A DNA stretch of 64,000 bases, from the NCBI RefSeq assembly GCF_900104795.1, contig NZ_FNTG01000002.1, positions 2,480,001 through 2,544,000 on the forward strand, written 5' to 3'. The position numbers and the translations under genes are program-made. The notes under the pieces are model-generated. The model saw only the letters and a program-made list of their open reading frames with translations, did no database searches and was not told the origin of the DNA. The DNA comes from Burkholderia sp. WP9 (lineage in GTDB: Bacteria > Pseudomonadota > Gammaproteobacteria > Burkholderiales > Burkholderiaceae). Of this stretch, positions 53,578-63,143 are shown one piece after another. Positions within the stretch are counted from its first letter, which is position 1. The number at the start of each line of letters is the position of its first letter.

Positions 53578-54492
53578 ATGGATTACTTCGCAGCAGTCCG
53601 GACATTCGTGCGCGCAGCCGAACTGGGTAGTCTCACTCGCGCTGCCCAGGAGTTGTCCATCAAGACGTCGACCGCGTCGCGACATTTGAACGAACTCGAA
53701 GCCGATCTCCGCATTGCGCTTTTTAACCGGTCGACTCGTGGGCTCTCGCTCACGGAGGGCGGCAAGGTGTTCTACTCGCGCGTCTCGGAGGTGCTCACTC
53801 AGTTGAAGGATGCCAAGGACGCAACGTCGTCGCTCAACCAGAGTCCTTCCGGGGTGTTGCGTGTGACGCTGCCCGTTTCGTTCGGGCGGAAACACGTCGT
53901 GCCGCACATCGGCGAATTCATGGACCGGTATCGCGATATCGATATCGATGCAATCTTCACGGACGACGTCCTCAATCTCATCGAGTCACAGGTCGATCTG
54001 GGCATCCGCATAGGCGCGTTGCAGGATTCGTCGCTGATGGCCCGCCGTCTCGCGCCGCACCGCGAATTGGCATGCGCGGCGCCGGCGTATGTGAAGGCGA
54101 GCGGCGCACCCGTTACGCCCGCTGCGCTGAAAGATCACGCTTGCCTGATGTTCTCGCGAACAGCGGGGAATGTCTGGTACATGAGGCCTCGGGCAGACAC
54201 GGCGTCCGAGTGGCAGAAGGCGAGCGCGAGTGGCCGCCTCACGATCGACGATACCGATGCGTTGCTTGCAGTCACGTTGGCCGGAAGAGGGATCGCCCTA
54301 CTGCCCAGCTGGCTGGCGGACGAAGCACTTGGCGACGGTCGTCTCACACGCATATTGCCGGACTGGGAGATCCGTTCGTCGCGCGAAGAAGCTTCGATCT
54401 GGGCGGTTTATCCGAGGAAGAAAACGGTGTCGTCCAAGGTTCGGTCGTTTATCGACTTTCTCGCTGAAAAACTTGGCGAGAAGGCGCACTGA
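53578..54492 (+). CDS. LysR-family transcriptional regulator
   Basis: This 304-residue protein starts MDYFAAVRTFVRAAELGSLTRAAQELSIKTSTASRHLNELEADLRIALFNRSTRGLSLTEGG, an intact CrgA-like LysR DNA-binding domain. The effector domain begins VLRVTLPVSFGRKHVVPHIGEFMDRY. An ATG four codons earlier is possible. It is preceded by the bicupin gene (same strand) and converges with the small periplasmic protein gene; the target is not clear. Confidence 0.9.
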   Translation: MDYFAAVRTFVRAAELGSLTRAAQELSIKTSTASRHLNELEADLRIALFNRSTRGLSLTEGGKVFYSRVSEVLTQLKDAKDATSSLNQSPSGVLRVTLPVSFGRKHVVPHIGEFMDRYRDIDIDAIFTDDVLNLIESQVDLGIRIGALQDSSLMARRLAPHRELACAAPAYVKASGAPVTPAALKDHACLMFSRTAGNVWYMRPRADTASEWQKASASGRLTIDDTDALLAVTLAGRGIALLPSWLADEALGDGRLTRILPDWEIRSSREEASIWAVYPRKKTVSSKVRSFIDFLAEKLGEKAH

Positions 54493-54540
54493 TACACCAC
54501 GACCTGTCGGATTCGTCAGCGCCTCGCACAGCGAGCGCAA

Positions 54541-54942
54541 TCACTCCTCGCATTTCACGTCCTTCTTTTGCACGACGATAATCACCGGATACGTTCCCCG
54601 GTCCAGTTCGACGCGCGCGACCACGGCCATCGTCGTACTGTCGATATCGTCGTACACGCTGACTTTTTCATTCCGAAGGCTCGTGATGCCGGTACAGCCG
54701 GACGCGCGCCCCTCGTCGGAGACCTTGCATTGGATCGGGTTGTCCGCGAGGAAGCGATATCTGTCTCTGTCCGGGGTCGCCAGGTATTCGCGAAAGCTCT
54801 GTGCCGCGCCACCGATGCCGGTGACATACCCGATCGCACACTCCAGTTTGGGCGTCTCGCTACCCGCGGGTGTTTCGGCGCTCGTCGTCGCGCTCGCGGC
54901 CGCGATGACGACCGCGAGTGTCGATGCAAGGAGGTATTTCAT
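54541..54942 (-). CDS. Small periplasmic protein of unknown function
   Basis: The 133-residue product (start MKYLLASTLAVV) has a Sec signal peptide ending near ATTSA-ET and four cysteines in the mature part (LECAIGY, IQCKVS, SGCTGI, VKCEE), suggesting two disulfides. It contains YVTGIGGAAQSFREYL and VYDDIDSTTMAVVARVELDRGTYPVIIVVQKKD. I do not recognise the family. A GTG four codons upstream is another start. It is alone between converging LysR and the sugar operon. Confidence 0.75.
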   Translation of the reverse strand: MKYLLASTLAVVIAAASATTSAETPAGSETPKLECAIGYVTGIGGAAQSFREYLATPDRDRYRFLADNPIQCKVSDEGRASGCTGITSLRNEKVSVYDDIDSTTMAVVARVELDRGTYPVIIVVQKKDVKCEE

Positions 54943-55026
54943 GGCGCATGTCACGGTTGTCGGATCGAAGTGCTGGATTGTAAAGGCATCTCGCCCAACG
55001 CGGCGCCACCGTCGCCGTGGGTAGGT

Positions 55027-56706
55027 CTAGCGGATCTCTCTGGCCACGCTTTGCAGCTTCAGGAAGGCGCGGTAGCGCGCCTCGTGCAGTTGCGCGATGT
55101 CGCTCGCGCCCGGTTCGTAGGTCTTGCTGATCTGCGACATCTTCGCCATTGCCGAGCGCACGTTATCGAACTGGCCGCCTGCCACGCCGCCCAGCATGGC
55201 GGCACCCAGCAGCACGGGCTCTTCCGCCTGCGTGGCGAGCACGGGTTTGCCCGTTGCATCCGCGAGCAGTTGCCGAACCAGATCGAGCCGCCCAGCGCCG
55301 CCGCTGATCACCACCCGCTCGATCGGCGCACCCGCGTTGGCCTGCGTTTCGATGATCTGTCGAAGCCCGTAACCGATGCTGCACAGGCCCGCAATGTAGA
55401 GGGCGACGAGGCTGTCCAGGTCGTCTTCCATTCCAAGGCCCGCAATCACGGCTCTTGCATGCGGGTCGGCCAGCGGAGCACGGTTGCCGAGGAACTCCGG
55501 CACGACATGCAGGCCGCCGGCCAGCAACGCGGTGCCTGACACACTATTCGCCGACTGCACGGCGAGGGCGGCGAGCAGGGCCGGCAAGGACTGGCCCTCG
55601 CGCTGCGCGCGAAGCCGTGCGTCGGAAGACGCGGGATGCATGGCAAGCAGTCGTTCGATGGCCGCGCCGGCTACCGATTGGCCGCCCTCGTTGAGCCAGG
55701 CATCCGGCACCATCGCCGAAAAATACGGTCCCCACACGCCGGGCACGAAGACCGGACTGCGGGTCGTGGTCATCGTGCACGACGAGGTGCCGAACACATA
55801 GGCGAGACAGGACTCGGGGTCGCCATCTGCGCCGACCGTGCCGATCCCACCGGCATGGGCGTCGATCACGCCCGTGGCGACCGGCGTTCCGGTTCGCAGG
55901 CCGAGTTGCGCGGCGGCGTCCGCGGTCAGGCCACTGCCCAGCGGCGTGCCCGGATCGACGACTCGCTGGCCGATGCGCGCAAAGCTTTCGTCCGCCAGCA
56001 CGCCAAGGCCGACGCTGCGGAAGTAGCTCTCGTCCCAGCGCCGCTCGTGCGCCAGATAGGTCCACTTGCAAGTGACCGTGCAGGTCGACCTGGCCAGATC
56101 GCCGGTTGCGCGCCAGGTCAGGAAGTCGGTCAGATCGAAGAACTGCCAGGCCGCCGCGAAGACGCCCGGCCTGTTCTCGAGAAGCCACAGCAGCTTGGGC
56201 GTCTCCATTTCCGGCGAGATCTTGCCGCCGACATAGTTCAGCACCTCGTGACCCGTCGCGTTGATGCGCTCCGCCTGCGCCACGGCGCGGTGATCCATCC
56301 AGACGATGATGTCGCGCTCGGCCTGCTCCGAGGGGCCCACCGGCAATGGCTGACCGCCCGCGCCGAGCACGACGAGCGAACAGGTGGCGTCGAAGCCGAT
56401 CCCGGCGACCTGAGCCGGCGACACGGCGGCCTGCGACAGCGCGTCTTTCACGGAATCGCAGACAGCCGTCCAGATTTCGCCACTCGACTGCTCGACGATG
56501 GAACCGCTCGCATGGAACAGCGTGATGTCACGCCTGGCCGACGCCACCATACGGCCGGCGAGGTCGAAGAGTCCGGCCCGGGCACTCCCCGTGCCGACGT
56601 CCACGCCGATGACATAGCGTGCGTCGCGCGCGCTGTCCGCCGGGCTGTGGGTCGCACTGTGGGTCGATCTTTGACTCGCGCCGGAAGTCGGGTTCTCTGA
56701 GGTCAT
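55027..56706 (-). CDS. FGGY-family pentulose kinase (ribulokinase-like)
   Basis: The kinase phosphorylates a keto-pentose such as ribulose with ATP. From MTSENPTSG the product has 559 residues. Domain I starts YVIGVDVGTGSARAGLFDLAGR, then GIGFDATCSLVVLG and WMDHRAVAQAERIN, and the ATP part has VFGTSSCTMTTT and VVISGGAGRLDLVRQLLADATGKPV. The size and FDATCSLV sequence suit the ribulo-/ribitol kinase branch. It is the last gene of a five-gene transport and catabolism operon, following a polyol dehydrogenase that would make its ketose substrate. Confidence 0.9.
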   Translation of the reverse strand: MTSENPTSGASQRSTHSATHSPADSARDARYVIGVDVGTGSARAGLFDLAGRMVASARRDITLFHASGSIVEQSSGEIWTAVCDSVKDALSQAAVSPAQVAGIGFDATCSLVVLGAGGQPLPVGPSEQAERDIIVWMDHRAVAQAERINATGHEVLNYVGGKISPEMETPKLLWLLENRPGVFAAAWQFFDLTDFLTWRATGDLARSTCTVTCKWTYLAHERRWDESYFRSVGLGVLADESFARIGQRVVDPGTPLGSGLTADAAAQLGLRTGTPVATGVIDAHAGGIGTVGADGDPESCLAYVFGTSSCTMTTTRSPVFVPGVWGPYFSAMVPDAWLNEGGQSVAGAAIERLLAMHPASSDARLRAQREGQSLPALLAALAVQSANSVSGTALLAGGLHVVPEFLGNRAPLADPHARAVIAGLGMEDDLDSLVALYIAGLCSIGYGLRQIIETQANAGAPIERVVISGGAGRLDLVRQLLADATGKPVLATQAEEPVLLGAAMLGGVAGGQFDNVRSAMAKMSQISKTYEPGASDIAQLHEARYRAFLKLQSVAREIR

Positions 56707-56801
56707 GGCTTGCTGCCTGCTCACTATCGCGTTAGGGGTTAGGGGTCGCGTTTCTGAAGGACGGCGGGCGGCCCACAGCGGGCCCGCCCGGGTCGAGCGT
56801 T

Positions 56802-57530
56802 TCACAGATCGACGTTGTTCGGCAGGATCACGAGATCACGAATGGTCACGTTGCCCGGCCGCGTCAGCATGAAGAGTACGGCATCGGCGACCTCTTTGGG
56901 CTGCATCAGGCTGCCCGAGGCAAGCGCTTCATCCATCTTCGCTTTCGGCCAGTCGTCGAGCAGGGCCGTCACGACCGGGCCGGGCGCCACCGCGCCGACC
57001 CGCACGCCATGCTTGGCGAGCTGGCGGCGTGTCGTGTGAACGAAGGCCTGCACCGCGAATTTGGATGCCGTGTAGATCGGTTCCCAAACCACCGGCACGA
57101 TTCCGGCGATCGAACTGGTGAAGATAATGTCGCCCGACTTCTGCGCGACCATGTGCGGCAGCACGGCGTGGACCGAGCGGAACGCGGCATTGATGTTCAG
57201 GTTCAGCACGCGGTCCCATTCGTCCGGATTGCCGTCCATCACATCGCCGCCGACGTACGCGCCGGCATTCGCATGGAAGATATCGAGGCCGCCCGCGAGT
57301 GCGAGGATTGATGGCAGCAGCGCGTCCACTTCCGATGGCTGCAGCAGATCCACCACCAGTGGCAGCGCGTTCGGCCCCAGTTCCGCGCAAAGTTGTTCGA
57401 GTCTCTCCCTGGCACGGTCGATCAGCACCACCTTCGCGCCTTCCGCGATCAGTACGCGCGCGCACTCGAGGCCGATGCCCGATGCCGCGCCCGTGATGGC
57501 GGCAACCTTTCCCTTGATGGATTCAGTCAT
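56802..57530 (-). CDS. SDR-family polyol dehydrogenase (ribitol dehydrogenase-like)
   Basis: This 242-residue NAD-dependent enzyme starts [22 protein letters not shown] behind AGGAGA. The SDR motifs are complete: [13 protein letters not shown] (variant of NNAG), catalytic Ser in [10 protein letters not shown], and the YTASK active site. Relatives oxidise ribitol or other sugar alcohols to ketoses. It lies 25 bases after the permease stop and 95 bases before the kinase, so uptake, oxidation and phosphorylation of a pentitol is the likely pathway; which pentitol is open. Confidence 0.9.
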   Translation of the reverse strand: MTESIKGKVAAITGAASGIGLECARVLIAEGAKVVLIDRARERLEQLCAELGPNALPLVVDLLQPSEVDALLPSILALAGGLDIFHANAGAYVGGDVMDGNPDEWDRVLNLNINAAFRSVHAVLPHMVAQKSGDIIFTSSIAGIVPVVWEPIYTASKFAVQAFVHTTRRQLAKHGVRVGAVAPGPVVTALLDDWPKAKMDEALASGSLMQPKEVADAVLFMLTRPGNVTIRDLVILPNNVDL

Positions 57531-57555
57531 TCGCTGTTCTCCTGGATTGCTGGAA

Positions 57556-58839
57556 TTACGCGCGGCCATGCGAGACGCGGGACTGCCGGGCAAGCGAGTC
57601 GACGATCACCGCGATCGCCAGCACCGCGCCGGTGATCATGAAGCGCAACGAGGACGACAGGTTCAGTAGCGTCAGGCCGCTGGCGATCGACTGGATCACG
57701 ATGATGCCCAGCACCGCTGAATACGCGCTGCCACGGCCGCCGAACAGACTCGTGCCGCCGATCACCGCCGCGGCGATCGCGTTCAGGTTCACGTCGCCGC
57801 TGCCGGCCTGTTGACTGGCCGAGGCGAGCCGCGCCGCGGTCAGCACGCCGCCGAGCGCGGCAAGGCTCGCGCACAGCACGAAGGCACTCGTGTAGATGGC
57901 GCCGACCTTGATGCCGGCCCGCCGCGCGGCCTCGTGATTGCCGCCGACCGCGTGCATCGAGCGACCCCAGCGGGTTCTCTTGAGCGCATAGTCCATCGCG
58001 ACCGAGAGTCCGAGGAAGACGCCGAACATCAGCGGGACGCCTCGCCCCTGGTTGAGATAGGCCACCACGGCCTCCAGGAGGACCGTAATGGCGAGGGCGC
58101 GTGCGAGCAGGCTGCCCACCGAGGGCGCGGAGAGCTGGGACGCGCGGCGGCGCTCGCGCGTGCGCAACCCGAGCGCCAGCATCACCGCACCCGGCGCCAG
58201 TGCGAGGAGATACGAAATCACGGCCGGGATGATGATGAGCTGCCCAAGATTCACTATCGCCGAACCGTAGGGCAGGTTGATCGAACCGGTCGCGCCGAGC
58301 ACGTACAACTGCATGCCGAGGATCGCGAGCAGCCCGGCCAGCGTCGCCACGAAGCTCGGCATGCCGAGCCGGTTGAGCAGCAGCGCGTACAACGCGCCGA
58401 TCAGCGCGCCGACGGCGATGGCGGCGACGATAGCCAGCAGCACCGGCCAGCCGTGATTGACCCAGAGCATGCCGACGAGCGCCGAAGCGAAGCCGCTCAT
58501 CGAGCCGACCGAGAGGTCGATCTGTCCCACCATCAGCACACAGACGATGCCGAGCGAGATCACGCCCACCGTCGAGCAGTCGAACAGCAGATTGACCAGG
58601 TTGTCGGCCGAGAGGAACACCGGGTTCAGGCTGGTGAACACGGTCCAGATGATGATCAGGCCCGCCACGACCGGCAACGAACCGAGATCGCCCGAGCGCA
58701 CCCGTTCGACGAACTCGGAAACGGTGCCGCCTATCCCGGTGGCGTGCTTCACGCGGATATCGCTGCGGTCGAGCAGCGTGGACGGTTGCGGCTCGCCTTG
58801 CGGTTCACGCTGCGGGGCGCCTTGCATTTGATTGCTCAT
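57556..58839 (-). CDS. CUT2-type sugar ABC transporter permease
   Basis: The 427-residue inner-membrane permease starts [15 protein letters not shown] after AAGGAA. About ten helices are evident; the conserved segments are [31 protein letters not shown], the EAA-like loop [28 protein letters not shown], and [35 protein letters not shown]. It ends [29 protein letters not shown]. It is XylH/RbsC-like and longer than RbsC by an N-terminal extension, as XylH proteins are. Confidence 0.92.
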   Translation of the reverse strand: MSNQMQGAPQREPQGEPQPSTLLDRSDIRVKHATGIGGTVSEFVERVRSGDLGSLPVVAGLIIIWTVFTSLNPVFLSADNLVNLLFDCSTVGVISLGIVCVLMVGQIDLSVGSMSGFASALVGMLWVNHGWPVLLAIVAAIAVGALIGALYALLLNRLGMPSFVATLAGLLAILGMQLYVLGATGSINLPYGSAIVNLGQLIIIPAVISYLLALAPGAVMLALGLRTRERRRASQLSAPSVGSLLARALAITVLLEAVVAYLNQGRGVPLMFGVFLGLSVAMDYALKRTRWGRSMHAVGGNHEAARRAGIKVGAIYTSAFVLCASLAALGGVLTAARLASASQQAGSGDVNLNAIAAAVIGGTSLFGGRGSAYSAVLGIIVIQSIASGLTLLNLSSSLRFMITGAVLAIAVIVDSLARQSRVSHGRA

Positions 58840-58853
58840 GATGGTTCCTTGGT

Positions 58854-59657
58854 TCAGGCACCCTGCTCGGACTGGCGCCGGCCGGCGCGGCGCGACACGG
58901 CGTTTTCGGTCGCGCCGGTGATCGCGGCGACCAGTTCCTGATTCGACGAGTCGGGATAGAAGACACCGTTGTTGCGGCCGAGCCGCAGCACCACGATGCG
59001 GTCCGCGACGGCGCGGACGTCCTCCATGTTGTGGCTGATCATGATGACGGCGTGGCCGCGGTCGCGCACCCGCTCGATCAGGTTCAGCACCTCGGCGGTT
59101 TGGGCCACGCCCAGCGCCGCCGTGGGTTCGTCGAGCATGATCAGCTTCGGGTCCAGCAGCAGCGAGCGCGCGATCGCCACGGTCTGGCGCTGCCCGCCCG
59201 AGAGCGAGGCGACCACGTCGCGCACGCTGGGAATGCGCGCCGACAGTTCGTTCAGAAGCGTCCAGGCTTTCACCTCCATGGCCACTTCGTCGAGGCGCAG
59301 CGGATTCAGTTCGCGCCCGAGATAGATGTTCGCGACGACATCCAGGTTTTCGCACAGGGCGAGGTCCTGGAACACCGTGGCGATGCCCAGATCGAGCGCC
59401 GCGCCCGGATCGGGCAGCGTGACTTCCTTGCCGCCGAAGGTGATGGTGCCGGTGCTGGGTTGATGGACCCCGGCGAGCACCTTCACCAGGGTTGATTTGC
59501 CGGCGCCGTTGTCGCCCACCAGGGCGACTACTTCGCCGGCATGCACGTCGAGCTCGATGTCCGTCAGGGCCGAGACCGCGCCGAAGTGCTTCGAGACGCC
59601 GCGCAGGCTCAGCACCAGTTCGCCGCGCCGGGATCGTGTTGTGGCGTGATCAGTCAT
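58854..59657 (-). CDS. Sugar ABC transporter ATP-binding protein, single ATPase domain
   Basis: The 267-residue ATPase powers the adjacent permease. Walker A GDNGAGKST, Q-loop TVFQDLALCENL, signature LSGGQRQTVAIARSLL, Walker B LIMLDEP and switch His ISHN are intact. It has one ATPase domain, like FrcA, whereas most CUT2 systems (RbsA, XylG) carry two fused copies; therefore it should act as a homodimer. It starts 68 bases after the binding-protein stop and ends 14 bases before the permease start. Confidence 0.92.
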   Translation of the reverse strand: MTDHATTRSRRGELVLSLRGVSKHFGAVSALTDIELDVHAGEVVALVGDNGAGKSTLVKVLAGVHQPSTGTITFGGKEVTLPDPGAALDLGIATVFQDLALCENLDVVANIYLGRELNPLRLDEVAMEVKAWTLLNELSARIPSVRDVVASLSGGQRQTVAIARSLLLDPKLIMLDEPTAALGVAQTAEVLNLIERVRDRGHAVIMISHNMEDVRAVADRIVVLRLGRNNGVFYPDSSNQELVAAITGATENAVSRRAGRRQSEQGA

Positions 59658-59725
59658 GGGACGGATACCTCATGGAGAGTTGACGGACCCGGCACGCGCC
59701 GGGTCCGTCCGGGGCTTGCGCCGGC

Positions 59726-60784
59726 TCAGTACGTGATGCCGAGCTTCTTGCAGCCTTCGGCATAGCGGTCGGTGCACAGATCCTTGCCGCTCGCGAAGCC
59801 CTTGTCGACGACCTCCGCCTTGAGGTTCTTCGCCGTAATGACCGCCGGCTTGAAGAGCTGCGACGGCGTGTTGAACAACGTGGTTTCACCCTTCGGTGTC
59901 TGGCCGGACAGGAAACCGACCGCCACCTTGGCCGCCGCCGCTGCGACGATCTCGCTCGGCTTGAGGATCGTGTTGTATTCGTCGCCCGCGATGATCAACT
60001 GCAACCCCGCGATCGTCGCGTCGTTGCCGGTCACCGGCGGCACCGGATTGACGCCGGCTGCCTTGAACGCCGCGACGGCCCCGCCGCCCGTGCCGTCGTT
60101 GGCGGCCACTACGCCGACGATCTGCGAGCCGAAGCGGGTGATCTGTCCGCTGACCCACTGCTGGGCCTTCGGCGGAGCCCAGTCCGGCGTGTCGTACTCG
60201 GCCAGCGTCTTGTAGCCGCTGCCCTGCAAACCGGCGTGGATGCCCTTCTTGATCAGCCCGGCCGCGGCGTCGGTCGGCGAACCGTTCACTTCGAGCACGC
60301 CGCCCTTGGTGGTCGGCACGCCCGTGTCTTTCAGGTGCTGGACGAGCGACTGCGCAATGGCCTTGCCGATGCCTTCGTTGTCGAACGACACGTAGTAGTT
60401 GGCCGGCGTGGAGGGCACCGGCCGGTCATAGGCGATGACCTTGATGCCCTGGCCCTGCGCCATATGGACGAGCGACGCCGCGGCCGTCGAGTCCACCGGG
60501 TCGAGCACGATCACCTTCGCGCCTTGTGCGATCACCGAGTTGAACTGCTGCTGCTGCGTCGCGACGTCGGCGTTGGCGTTCTGATAGAGCACCTTGCAGT
60601 CGGGGCAGAGCTTGCTCATTTCGGTCTTGAAACCGGGGAAGTCATGTTGCTCGTAGCGCGTCGAGGCCTGGTCGGGCATCAGGAACGCGACCGTGCCACT
60701 TGGCGCAGCCCAAGCAGCGGTGCTGCCCAGCAAGCTCAGGCTCAGGGCGCTGGCGCCGATGAGTTGGTTCGAAAGTCTGGTCAT
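59726..60784 (-). CDS. Periplasmic sugar-binding protein of a CUT2 ABC transporter
   Basis: This 352-residue protein captures the sugar for the transporter. A Sec signal peptide ends near AAWA-AP (residue ~27). The mature part is a two-lobed type I binding protein of the XylF/RbsB kind: FLMPDQASTRYEQHDFPGFKTEM, VIAQGAKVIVLDPVDSTAAASLV, IAYDRPVP, and VGVVAANDGTGGGAVAAFKAAGV, with Asp and Asn contacts typical of pentose binders. CGGAGAC is its ribosome-binding site. First structural gene of the transport operon. Confidence 0.92.
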   Translation of the reverse strand: MTRLSNQLIGASALSLSLLGSTAAWAAPSGTVAFLMPDQASTRYEQHDFPGFKTEMSKLCPDCKVLYQNANADVATQQQQFNSVIAQGAKVIVLDPVDSTAAASLVHMAQGQGIKVIAYDRPVPSTPANYYVSFDNEGIGKAIAQSLVQHLKDTGVPTTKGGVLEVNGSPTDAAAGLIKKGIHAGLQGSGYKTLAEYDTPDWAPPKAQQWVSGQITRFGSQIVGVVAANDGTGGGAVAAFKAAGVNPVPPVTGNDATIAGLQLIIAGDEYNTILKPSEIVAAAAAKVAVGFLSGQTPKGETTLFNTPSQLFKPAVITAKNLKAEVVDKGFASGKDLCTDRYAEGCKKLGITY

Positions 60785-60863
60785 CGCATGTCTCCGTTTT
60801 TAGAAAAATTCCGGCGAAGCTGCTGCCGTGTTTGGGCCTGGGTGAGCCTTCTTGTGAAGTTCG

Positions 60864-61847
60864 TCAGTTGTGCGGGGCGTGTCCGGCGAGGCGCCGGTCA
60901 TGCGCGATGTCGGACGATTCGGTCGCGCTGGCCGCATTCAGTTGCTGATAAGCCCGCCATCGCGAGGGCGACATGTTCTTGAGCAACAGGAACTGACGGT
61001 TGAAATTCGAGAGGTTGTTGAATCCGACCTGGTAGCAGATATCGGTGATAGTCAGCTCGCCTGACATCAGCAACTGGCACGCGAGATTGACGCGCAGCCG
61101 GTTCACGTACTGGACGAAGGGCACGCCGGTGTGCCGGCGGAAAGATCGCGAGAAGGCGCTGACGCTTTGTCCTGAGAGTTCGGCCAATTCCGCTTCCCGT
61201 AAAGTTTGTGACAGGTTCTTGCCGATATACGAGAGCACGTGATTGATGTGCGTTTCGGCATAACGTGCCGGGTCGGCGCGATAAGCGGCGCTTGCCAGCT
61301 TCGCGGGCTCGACGCTGTGCACGAGCAGGTCGAACAACGCGAGAAACAGCGTGATGCGCCGCATGCCTTGCGCGCTCAACATTTCGCGCATGATCGGCTC
61401 GGCGGCGGCGCCCGATTCCGCTGAGAACAGCACACCCCAGCGAGAAGCATCGAGCAATGGCTCCACGCGCCTGAGTTCGGGCAGAGCCTGAATGGCGCGC
61501 GCGATGAACGCGCCATCGAACTGCACGATAAGACAGCGCTCATCCACCCGATCGCCGCGCGGCACATTGCTGACCCAGTTGTGCGGCAGGTTCGAGCCCA
61601 CCATCACGAGATTGCCCGGCGCGAAATTGCCGATGTAATCGCCGACGAAGTATTTGCCCGTGGTCGATGTGATCAGCTGAATTTCGTATTCAGGATGGAA
61701 GTGCCAGCGCACCGTGCGATAGGGATAACCATGCGACCAGACCTTGAACGACTCATCGCGCCGTACGGCGACCAGTTCGAGATCCGGCGGGACGATTTTG
61801 GCGCAACGGGCGTCCGCATGCGCGGCGGCGCCCAGAGTGGTGTGCAT
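60864..61847 (-). CDS. AraC-family transcriptional regulator
   Basis: The 327-residue activator has an N-terminal cupin sensor (WHFHPEYEIQLITSTTGKYFVGDYIGNFAPGNLVMVGSNLPHNW) and two C-terminal helix-turn-helices (TLREAELAELSGQSVSAFSRSFRRHTGVPFVQYVNRLRVNLACQLLMSGELTITDICYQVGFNNLSNFNRQF). AGGAGGA precedes ATG. It lies only 79 bases upstream of the sugar-binding protein gene on the same strand, so it probably reads into, and controls, the pentitol operon. Confidence 0.92.
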   Translation of the reverse strand: MHTTLGAAAHADARCAKIVPPDLELVAVRRDESFKVWSHGYPYRTVRWHFHPEYEIQLITSTTGKYFVGDYIGNFAPGNLVMVGSNLPHNWVSNVPRGDRVDERCLIVQFDGAFIARAIQALPELRRVEPLLDASRWGVLFSAESGAAAEPIMREMLSAQGMRRITLFLALFDLLVHSVEPAKLASAAYRADPARYAETHINHVLSYIGKNLSQTLREAELAELSGQSVSAFSRSFRRHTGVPFVQYVNRLRVNLACQLLMSGELTITDICYQVGFNNLSNFNRQFLLLKNMSPSRWRAYQQLNAASATESSDIAHDRRLAGHAPHN

Positions 61848-62059
61848 CTGTCTTCCTCCTGAGCCGGCCTATTCTTTTGGGCGCGGTTCGCGCACAACGC
61901 ATTGCACCTGGCTACGAGAGGAAGTTAATCCTGTTGAGAGGATGCCGCCACTGAAAATCGGGCCGCAAACTGATACTTAATTGCATTCGGGTAAGTCCGT
62001 ACAGCGCAGCCGCGTGGAAGAACGGCGCGGGTTCGCTGGCCGCGGAGAGCGGCTCTTTA

Positions 62060-62123
62060 TCGGCAAATGCGTCGGCAAATGCGATCGGCAAATGCGATCG
62101 GCAAATGCGATCGGCAAATGCGA
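62060..62123 (+). repeat. 13-bp tandem repeat, about five copies
   Basis: The unit TCGGCAAATGCGA occurs as four exact copies (62072-62123) preceded by one copy lacking the last base (62060-62071), and a partial TCGGCT follows. It sits in the 348-base gap (61848-62195) between the AraC gene start and the 3' end of the hydrolase gene. Nothing else recognisable lies in that gap. Each unit contains GCAAATGC, a near-palindrome. Confidence 0.85.
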
Positions 62124-62195
62124 TCGGCTGAGGAGGTGCGCGGCGAGCCGCGCTCCGACGCGAGGGGAGCGCGTCGGCGAACATCCGCAATGGAA

Positions 62196-63047
62196 TCAGA
62201 AGCTGACGAACGCCTGCAGGAGCCGGTTGAACGCGCCGGCATTCGAGACATTCATGCCGTGCGACGCACCGGCAATGGTTTGCCGCTCCGCATAGCCGAT
62301 CCATTCAGCGAGCTTCTCGACGTTGTTACGGAACATGCGGGGGCTGCGCTGCCCGTCGATCAGCAAGGTCCGGCATTTCACGTCGCGCGCCGCCTCATGG
62401 GAATAGGCGGGCAGGGGATCGCGGAACTGCTTGGGGAGCGCGTCCGCATTGTCGATCGCCATGGTGCGGAAGGACGCCGGACTCTTGCGCCATGATCCGG
62501 GTGCGCTCACCGAGTCGACGAAAAGCTCCAGTCCCGCGTCGATTTCGCGGCTCTCGATCAGGTCGGCGACGCGCGCACGCAGCACGTTGGTCGCGGGCGG
62601 CAGCGACGCCTGCGCCATGCCGTCGATCTGCAGCGGGCCGCCCGGGTCCGCGAGCGTCAGCGATTTCACCAGCCGTGGATAGTCGCGCGCGACATGGAAC
62701 GCCACGCAGCCGCCCCGCGAATGGCCGACCAGATGGACGGGCGCAAGGCCGATCGCCTCGATGAACTCGGCCAGTTCGGCGACGTGCGTTTGCCAGCCGA
62801 ACTCGCCCTGAATGCAAGCCTCGTTCGCGGGCCAGTAGTGGCTCAGGCTCACCGAGATGCAGCGGAAATGCTGCGACAGCGCCGCGGTCTGCGCGCTCCA
62901 GTAGCGATAGTCGCAGAGCGAGCCGTGCACGAAGACCAGCGGCTCGCCCTCGCCGCACTCGACATACGGCACGCAGATGCCGGATGCGATGGTCGCAAAC
63001 GACAATTCCGGTACGGCAAGCACTGAGAAATCGGTACGGGCGTTCAT
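62196..63047 (-). CDS. Alpha/beta-hydrolase
   Basis: The 283-residue hydrolase has the oxyanion region EPLVFVHGSLCDYRYWSAQ, nucleophile elbow GHSRGGCVAF, and a C-terminal His in AGASHGMNVSNAGAF, giving a full Ser-Asp-His triad (Asp likely in TLLIDGQRSP). It resembles lactone/ester hydrolases or C-C hydrolases; I cannot narrow it. It has no signal peptide. Divergent from a LysR gene 96 bases away, which is probably its regulator. Confidence 0.9.
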   Translation of the reverse strand: MNARTDFSVLAVPELSFATIASGICVPYVECGEGEPLVFVHGSLCDYRYWSAQTAALSQHFRCISVSLSHYWPANEACIQGEFGWQTHVAELAEFIEAIGLAPVHLVGHSRGGCVAFHVARDYPRLVKSLTLADPGGPLQIDGMAQASLPPATNVLRARVADLIESREIDAGLELFVDSVSAPGSWRKSPASFRTMAIDNADALPKQFRDPLPAYSHEAARDVKCRTLLIDGQRSPRMFRNNVEKLAEWIGYAERQTIAGASHGMNVSNAGAFNRLLQAFVSF

Positions 63048-63143
63048 TGACTGGCTCCTTTGCGGTCACTATGCCCGATGTCACTGTCTTAGAAAATCGC
63101 GTAAAATTGATCGAATCTATTCACTTTTCTGATACCAAGCCCA

